Assembly (NCBI GenBank): GCA_050480245.1
Contig: JBCNEQ010000019.1
From: Anoxybacillus sp050480245
GTDB taxonomy: Bacteria; Bacillota; Bacilli; Bacillales; Anoxybacillaceae
Strand: one strand, 5' to 3'
DNA: 64,000 bases
The translations under genes and the position numbers were made by a program. Below are positions 60,425 to 64,000 of this stretch, one piece after another. The notes beneath the pieces were generated by a model that was not told the DNA's origin, did no database searches, and saw only the letters and a list, made by a program, of their open reading frames with translations. The first letter of the stretch is position 1; the number at the start of each line of letters is the position of its first letter.

Positions 60425-60442
60425 ACTTGCAGGCATTTTTTT
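60411..60442 (+). terminator. terminator overlapping the end of mlpA
   Basis: GCCTGCAA (60411-60418) and TTGCAGGC (60427-60434) form a perfect stem, then ATTTTTTT. The mlpA stop TGA (60422-60424) is in the 8-nt loop. Confidence 0.9.
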
Positions 60443-60481
60443 ATGCCTTTTTTCTACAATGATAAAGAAAGGGGGAATCAT

Positions 60482-60718
60482 ATGCGATTAAGTGAGTTGA
60501 GCGGGAAAGAAATTGTCGATATGAAACGAGCAGAGCGGCTCGGTATTTTAGGACAGACTGATTTAGAAATTAATGAACGAACAGGTCAAATTCAAGCACT
60601 CTTAATTCCAACAACAAAATGGTTTGGCTTTCGGAAAGATGGAACAGATATACGCGTACCATGGAGCCATGTAAAAAAGATCGGATCAGATATGATTTTA
60701 ATTGATGTCGACGACTAG
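60482..60718 (+). CDS. ymxH: YlmC/YmxH family PRC-barrel protein
   Basis: 78-aa protein with the MRLSELSGKEIVDMKRAERLG start and VPWSHVKKIGSDMILID end of the YlmC/YmxH family, a single PRC-barrel-like fold. Related genes are common in endospore formers. AAGGGGGAATC precedes ATG 60482. It is a single-gene unit between two terminators. The role is not established. Confidence 0.93.
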   Translation: MRLSELSGKEIVDMKRAERLGILGQTDLEINERTGQIQALLIPTTKWFGFRKDGTDIRVPWSHVKKIGSDMILIDVDD

Positions 60719-60742
60719 ACACCTCAAGGGGTGTCTTTTTTC
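60717..60742 (+). terminator. terminator after ymxH
   Basis: AGACACC (60717-60723) and GGTGTCT (60730-60736) pair around a TCAAGG loop; a T6 run follows. The stem begins in the ymxH stop codon. Confidence 0.88.
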
Positions 60743-60753
60743 ATTTTCCGCTC

Positions 60754-60781
60754 ACCGTTTGATGACTGACATCATAAGATG
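60754..60781 (+). promoter_or_regulatory. candidate sigma-K promoter for dpaAB
   Basis: AC (60754-60755), 17 nt, then CATAAGATG (60773-60781), close to the sigma-K pattern AC-N16/17-CATANNNTA with a final G instead of A. The B. subtilis spoVF operon is transcribed late in the mother cell by sigma-K. Confidence 0.45.
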
Positions 60782-60832
60782 TGAAAGTAACGATAGGCAA
60801 AAAACTAGTTGTATAAGAAGGTGAATGAACTC

Positions 60833-61735
60833 ATGCTGACAGGAATGCATGTTGCGATCATCGGTGGGGACGCTCGGCAGCTTGAAGTCATTCGGAAATT
60901 GATGGAACTTGACACAAAATTGTCACTTGTTGGCTTCGATCAATTAGACCATGGCTTTGCTGGGGTAACAAAAATGAAAATTCATGAAGTTGATTTTCAT
61001 GATGTAGACGCCATTATTTTACCCGTTCACGGAACGAATATGGATGGCGAAATTCAAACGGTATTTTCAAATGAAAAAATGACGTTTACAGAAGAACTGC
61101 TTCGCCAAACACCGACGCATTGTACCGTTTATTCGGGAATTACAAATGATTATTTAGACCATGTCGTCAAGGCGGTCGGACGGAAACATGTTCAACTTTT
61201 CGAACGGGACGATGTCGCCATCTATAACTCTATTCCAACGGCAGAAGGAACGGTGATGATGGTCATTCAACATACAGATGTGACGATCCATGGGTCGCGC
61301 ATTGCTGTTTTAGGGTTAGGGCGTGTAGGCATGACAGTTGCACGGACGTTTGCCGCCTTAGGTGCGCGAGTAAAGGTAGGTGCTCGCCGTTCTGAACATT
61401 TGGCACGCATTGCGGAGATGTCGCTAGAGCCGTTTCATTTAAACGATTTAGAACAGCACGTAAAAGATATTGACGTTTGCATTAATACCATTCCACATAT
61501 GGTTGTTACCGCAAGCGTCATCGCGAAAATGCCCGCCCATACGCTCATTATCGATTTAGCGTCAAAACCGGGCGGAACGGACTTTCGCTATGCTGAAAAG
61601 CGCGGCATTCAAGCGCTATTAGCTCCAGGACTTCCTGGTATTGTCGCCCCGAAAACAGCGGGGCAAATTGTAGCGAACGTATTAGCGCAACTTCTTTCTG
61701 CAGATTTGAAAAAACGAAAGGAGAATAAAAAATGA
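60833..61735 (+). CDS. dpaA: dipicolinate synthase subunit A
   Basis: One of two subunits of dipicolinate synthase (SpoVFA), which makes the spore-core chelator in the mother cell from a diaminopimelate pathway intermediate. The N-terminal GMHVAIIGGDARQLEVIRKL and the NAD(P)-binding fold VLGLGRVGMTVARTFAALGA (about 163-182) are plain, and LLAPGLPGIVAPKTAGQI ends it. ATG 60833 (MLTGMHVAIIGG) follows AAGGTGA. Length 300 aa. It overlaps dpaB by 4 nt. Confidence 0.97.
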   Translation: MLTGMHVAIIGGDARQLEVIRKLMELDTKLSLVGFDQLDHGFAGVTKMKIHEVDFHDVDAIILPVHGTNMDGEIQTVFSNEKMTFTEELLRQTPTHCTVYSGITNDYLDHVVKAVGRKHVQLFERDDVAIYNSIPTAEGTVMMVIQHTDVTIHGSRIAVLGLGRVGMTVARTFAALGARVKVGARRSEHLARIAEMSLEPFHLNDLEQHVKDIDVCINTIPHMVVTASVIAKMPAHTLIIDLASKPGGTDFRYAEKRGIQALLAPGLPGIVAPKTAGQIVANVLAQLLSADLKKRKENKK

Positions 61736-62325
61736 ACGTACAAGGAAAGCGCATTGGCTTCGGTTTAACAGGCTCACATTGCACGTATGATGCGGTGATG
61801 CCAGAAATTGAAAAATTAATAACGAAAGGGGCGGATGTCATACCGATCGTTTCGTATACGGTACAATCGACAAATACGCGATTTGGCAAAGGGGAAGAAT
61901 GGGTAAAAAAGCTTGAAGAGATGACAGGGCATCAAGTCATTGATACAATTGTAAAGGCTGAGCCATTAGGACCGAAATTGCCGCTCGATTGCATGGTCAT
62001 TGCACCGTTGACAGGAAATTCGATGAGCAAGTTAGCAAGCGCGATGACAGATTCTCCTGTATTAATGGCTGCCAAAGCAACGATGCGCAATCATCGTCCG
62101 GTCGTTGTCGGCATTTCAACAAACGATGCGCTCGGATTAAATGGCGTGAATTTAATGAGATTAATGGCAGCAAAAAATATTTATTTTATTCCATTTGGGC
62201 AAGACGATCCGTTTAAAAAGCCAAATTCGATGGTGGCTCATATGCCTTTATTGCTTGATACGGTAGAAGCAGCGCTAGAAGGTCGGCAAATTCAGCCGGT
62301 CATCCTTGAATATCGTCGCTCATAA
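61732..62325 (+). CDS. dpaB: dipicolinate synthase subunit B
   Basis: Flavoprotein-like second subunit of dipicolinate synthase (SpoVFB). The family pattern IGFGLTGSHCTYDAVMPEIE at the start, CMVIAPLTGNSMSKLASAMT and GISTNDALGLNGVNLMRLM identify it. Length 197 aa. It is coupled to dpaA by an ATGA overlap, which fits a fixed stoichiometry. The gene marks the organism as an endospore former. Confidence 0.97.
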   Translation: MNVQGKRIGFGLTGSHCTYDAVMPEIEKLITKGADVIPIVSYTVQSTNTRFGKGEEWVKKLEEMTGHQVIDTIVKAEPLGPKLPLDCMVIAPLTGNSMSKLASAMTDSPVLMAAKATMRNHRPVVVGISTNDALGLNGVNLMRLMAAKNIYFIPFGQDDPFKKPNSMVAHMPLLLDTVEAALEGRQIQPVILEYRRS

Positions 62326-62377
62326 ATAAACAGTTGCAAGAAAATTTATAAAAATGTCTCTCCTTTATGAATGAATG

Positions 62378-62386
62378 TGCTAAAAT
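62378..62386 (+). promoter_or_regulatory. extended -10 promoter for asd
   Basis: TGCTAAAAT carries an extended -10 (TAAAAT at 62381-62386) about 44 nt before the asd start. No convincing -35 is seen at 17 nt. It would let asd be expressed in growing cells, apart from dpaAB. Confidence 0.4.
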
Positions 62387-62429
62387 AAATGATATTAAAA
62401 TTGTCTATGAGTTGGAAGGAGAAGAAGAG

Positions 62430-63479
62430 ATGGAGCAAAAAGGATTACATGTCGCCGTCGTTGGAGCGACTGGAGCTGTCGGACAGCAAATGATTCAAAC
62501 GTTAGAAAAAAGAAATTTCCCAATCGCCAAATTATCTTTGCTTTCGTCGGAGCGTTCAGCTGGAAAAAAAGTCTTGTTTAAAGGCGAAGAAATTGAAGTG
62601 CAAGCAGCAAAGCCAGAAAGCTTTGAAGGAGTGCATATCGCGCTATTTAGTGCAGGAGGAGCGGTGTCAAAGCAACTTGCTCCTGAAGCGGTGAAACGTG
62701 GGGCAATTGTTGTTGATAATACGAGCGCATTTCGTATGGATGAAAACGTACCGCTTGTCGTTCCTGAAGTGAATGAAGCAGATTTACATTGGCATAATGG
62801 AATTATTGCTAATCCAAACTGCTCAACGATTCAAATGGTCGTTGCACTTGAACCGATTCGTCAAGCGTTCGGACTAAAGCGCATCATCGTCTCAACATAT
62901 CAAGCAGTGTCAGGAGCGGGAGCGCAAGCAGTTGAAGAGTTAAAAACGCAAACGGCGCAAATGTTAAACGGCGAAGAAGTGACGCCGGAAATTTTACCGG
63001 TAAAATCGGATCGTAAACATTATCCGATCGCGTTTAACGCCATTCCACAAATTGATAAATTTCAAGATAACGGGTTTACATTTGAAGAAATGAAAATGAT
63101 TAACGAAACGAAAAAAATTATGCATATGCCTGAGTTGGAAGTAGCGGCAACATGCGTGCGCATTCCGGTCATGACAGGGCATTCCGAATCTGTATATATT
63201 GAAATTGAGCAAGAAGGCGTAACGGCCGAGCAGTTGAAGTCGTTACTAAAAGAAGCGCCTGGTGTCGTGTTGCAAGACGATCCGAGCGAACAGCTATATC
63301 CGATGCCGTTGTTTGCAACAGGGCAAAATGACGTATTCGTCGGTCGCATTCGCAAAGATTTACATCGTGATACAGGGTTCCATTTATGGATCGTTTCTGA
63401 TAACTTGTTAAAGGGAGCGGCGTGGAACTCTGTTCAAATCGCTGAAAGTCTTTTAAAATTAGGGCTTGTAAAAGCGTAA
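62430..63479 (+). CDS. asd: aspartate-semialdehyde dehydrogenase
   Basis: Reduces aspartyl phosphate to the semialdehyde, the branch point to lysine, threonine, methionine and dipicolinate. The N-terminal VAVVGATGAVGQQMIQTLE binds NADP. The nucleophile Cys131 is in ANPNCSTIQM, with the catalytic His in the C-terminal half. ATG 62430 follows GGAGAAGAAG; an extended in-frame start at 62367 is less likely. Length 349 aa. Confidence 0.97.
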   Translation: MEQKGLHVAVVGATGAVGQQMIQTLEKRNFPIAKLSLLSSERSAGKKVLFKGEEIEVQAAKPESFEGVHIALFSAGGAVSKQLAPEAVKRGAIVVDNTSAFRMDENVPLVVPEVNEADLHWHNGIIANPNCSTIQMVVALEPIRQAFGLKRIIVSTYQAVSGAGAQAVEELKTQTAQMLNGEEVTPEILPVKSDRKHYPIAFNAIPQIDKFQDNGFTFEEMKMINETKKIMHMPELEVAATCVRIPVMTGHSESVYIEIEQEGVTAEQLKSLLKEAPGVVLQDDPSEQLYPMPLFATGQNDVFVGRIRKDLHRDTGFHLWIVSDNLLKGAAWNSVQIAESLLKLGLVKA

Positions 63480-63501
63480 AATCAGCATCGAGGTGTTGAC
63501 G

Positions 63502-64000
63502 TTGAAAATTATCGTTCAAAAGTTTGGTGGCACGTCTGTTCGTGATGAACACGGCCGGAATTTAGCGCGCAAACATATTGAAAAAGCGTTGCAAGACGGT
63601 TATAAAGTCGTTGTCGTCGTTTCTGCGATGGGGAGAAAAGGGGATCCGTATGCAACAGATACGTTGCTCAGCCTCATTGATGGAGCGAATGCACATGTGA
63701 CAAACCGCGAAAAAGATTTATTGATGGCATGCGGTGAAATTATTTCAAGCGTCGTTTTTACAAACATGTTAAACAAACATGGGATCAAAGCGACAGCCTT
63801 TACAGGAGCGCAAGCTGGTTTTCGCACAAACAACGACCATACGAATGCAAAAATTATTGATATGCGTTGTGAACGGTTGTTGCGTGCGCTAAAAGAGCAT
63901 GATGTTGTCGTTGTCGCTGGTTTTCAAGGTGTTGCCGAAAACGGAGATGTGACAACGATTGGACGGGGAGGAAGCGATACGTCGGCAGCTGCCCTTGGTG
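63502..64000 (+). CDS. dapG: aspartokinase I (DapG), 5' part
   Basis: Partial gene cut by the window end. Phosphorylates aspartate, the first step to diaminopimelate and dipicolinate. Visible are VQKFGGTSVRDEHGRNLA, VVVVVSAMGRKGDPYATD, the active-site GAQAGFRTNNDHTNAKI and GRGGSDTSAAALG. The start is TTG 63502 (MKIIVQKFGGTS) with GAGGTG upstream. It follows asd by 22 nt, as in the B. subtilis asd-dapG-dapA operon, where DapG is the diaminopimelate-sensitive isozyme. Confidence 0.96.
   Translation, partial: MKIIVQKFGGTSVRDEHGRNLARKHIEKALQDGYKVVVVVSAMGRKGDPYATDTLLSLIDGANAHVTNREKDLLMACGEIISSVVFTNMLNKHGIKATAFTGAQAGFRTNNDHTNAKIIDMRCERLLRALKEHDVVVVAGFQGVAENGDVTTIGRGGSDTSAAALG

Noticed and set aside
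1..64000. Mobile elements, CRISPR arrays, prophage, toxin-antitoxin or defence genes
   Set aside because: None seen; the window is continuous conserved chromosomal core on one strand.

Overview
The window is a stretch of chromosomal core from a spore-forming, peritrichously flagellated low-GC Firmicute. Gene order follows the Bacillus subtilis dprA-topA-trmFO-xerC-hslVU-codY-fla/che-sigD-swrB-rpsB ... pnp-ylxY-mlpA-ymxH-spoVFAB-asd-dapG block almost exactly. Protein sequences such as the start of PolC, together with the moderate base composition judged by eye, fit Anoxybacillus or a close Geobacillus relative best; the genus is an inference. Every convincing gene is on the + strand, and no IS element, prophage, CRISPR array, tRNA or rRNA is visible.

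Region 1 (1-7752): the 3' end of dprA, topA with its own promoter, trmFO, then a xerC-hslV-hslU-codY operon driven by a sigma-A-type promoter buried in a 15-bp inverted repeat and closed by a strong terminator.

Region 2 (about 7750-35057): the complete fla/che operon, roughly 27 kb. The order is flgB-flgC-fliE-fliF-G-H-I-J-motE-like-fliK-flgD-(120-aa flagellar operon protein)-flgE-swrD-fliL-M-Y-cheY-fliO-P-Q-R-flhB-A-F-G-cheB-A-W-C-D-(104-aa membrane protein)-sigD-(85-aa protein)-swrB. Genes are tightly packed and often overlap. Together they encode rod, MS ring, C ring, export gate and ATPase, hook and its length control, FlhF/FlhG placement, the chemotaxis phosphorelay with CheC/CheD/FliY adaptation, and the sigma factor for late genes.

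Region 3 (35058-48436): translation, nucleotide, lipid, isoprenoid and replication genes: rpsB, tsf, pyrH, frr, uppS, cdsA, dxr, rseP, proS and polC, with terminators after rpsB, tsf, frr and proS.

Region 4 (48437-58148): the rimP-nusA-ylxR-ylxQ-infB-ylxP-rbfA-truB-ribF operon behind a strong extended -10 promoter and a structured leader, then rpsO and pnp.

Region 5 (58228-64000): sporulation and cell-envelope genes ylxY, mlpA, ymxH, then dpaA-dpaB (dipicolinate synthase), asd and the start of dapG, which share the aspartate/diaminopimelate/dipicolinate pathway.

There is no obviously new multi-gene system. The items most worth a second look are: a hook gene (flgE) whose codon use is unlike its neighbours; two genes (swrD/flbD and polC) whose only good Shine-Dalgarno lies about 32-35 nt upstream, separated from the start by a stable hairpin; G8 homopolymer tracts inside fliY and flhF; a perfect 18-bp tandem repeat before the fla/che operon; leaders of rpsB and rimP with nested or competing hairpins; and two small unrecognised genes flanking sigD. 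No gap without a gene exceeds 300 bases.
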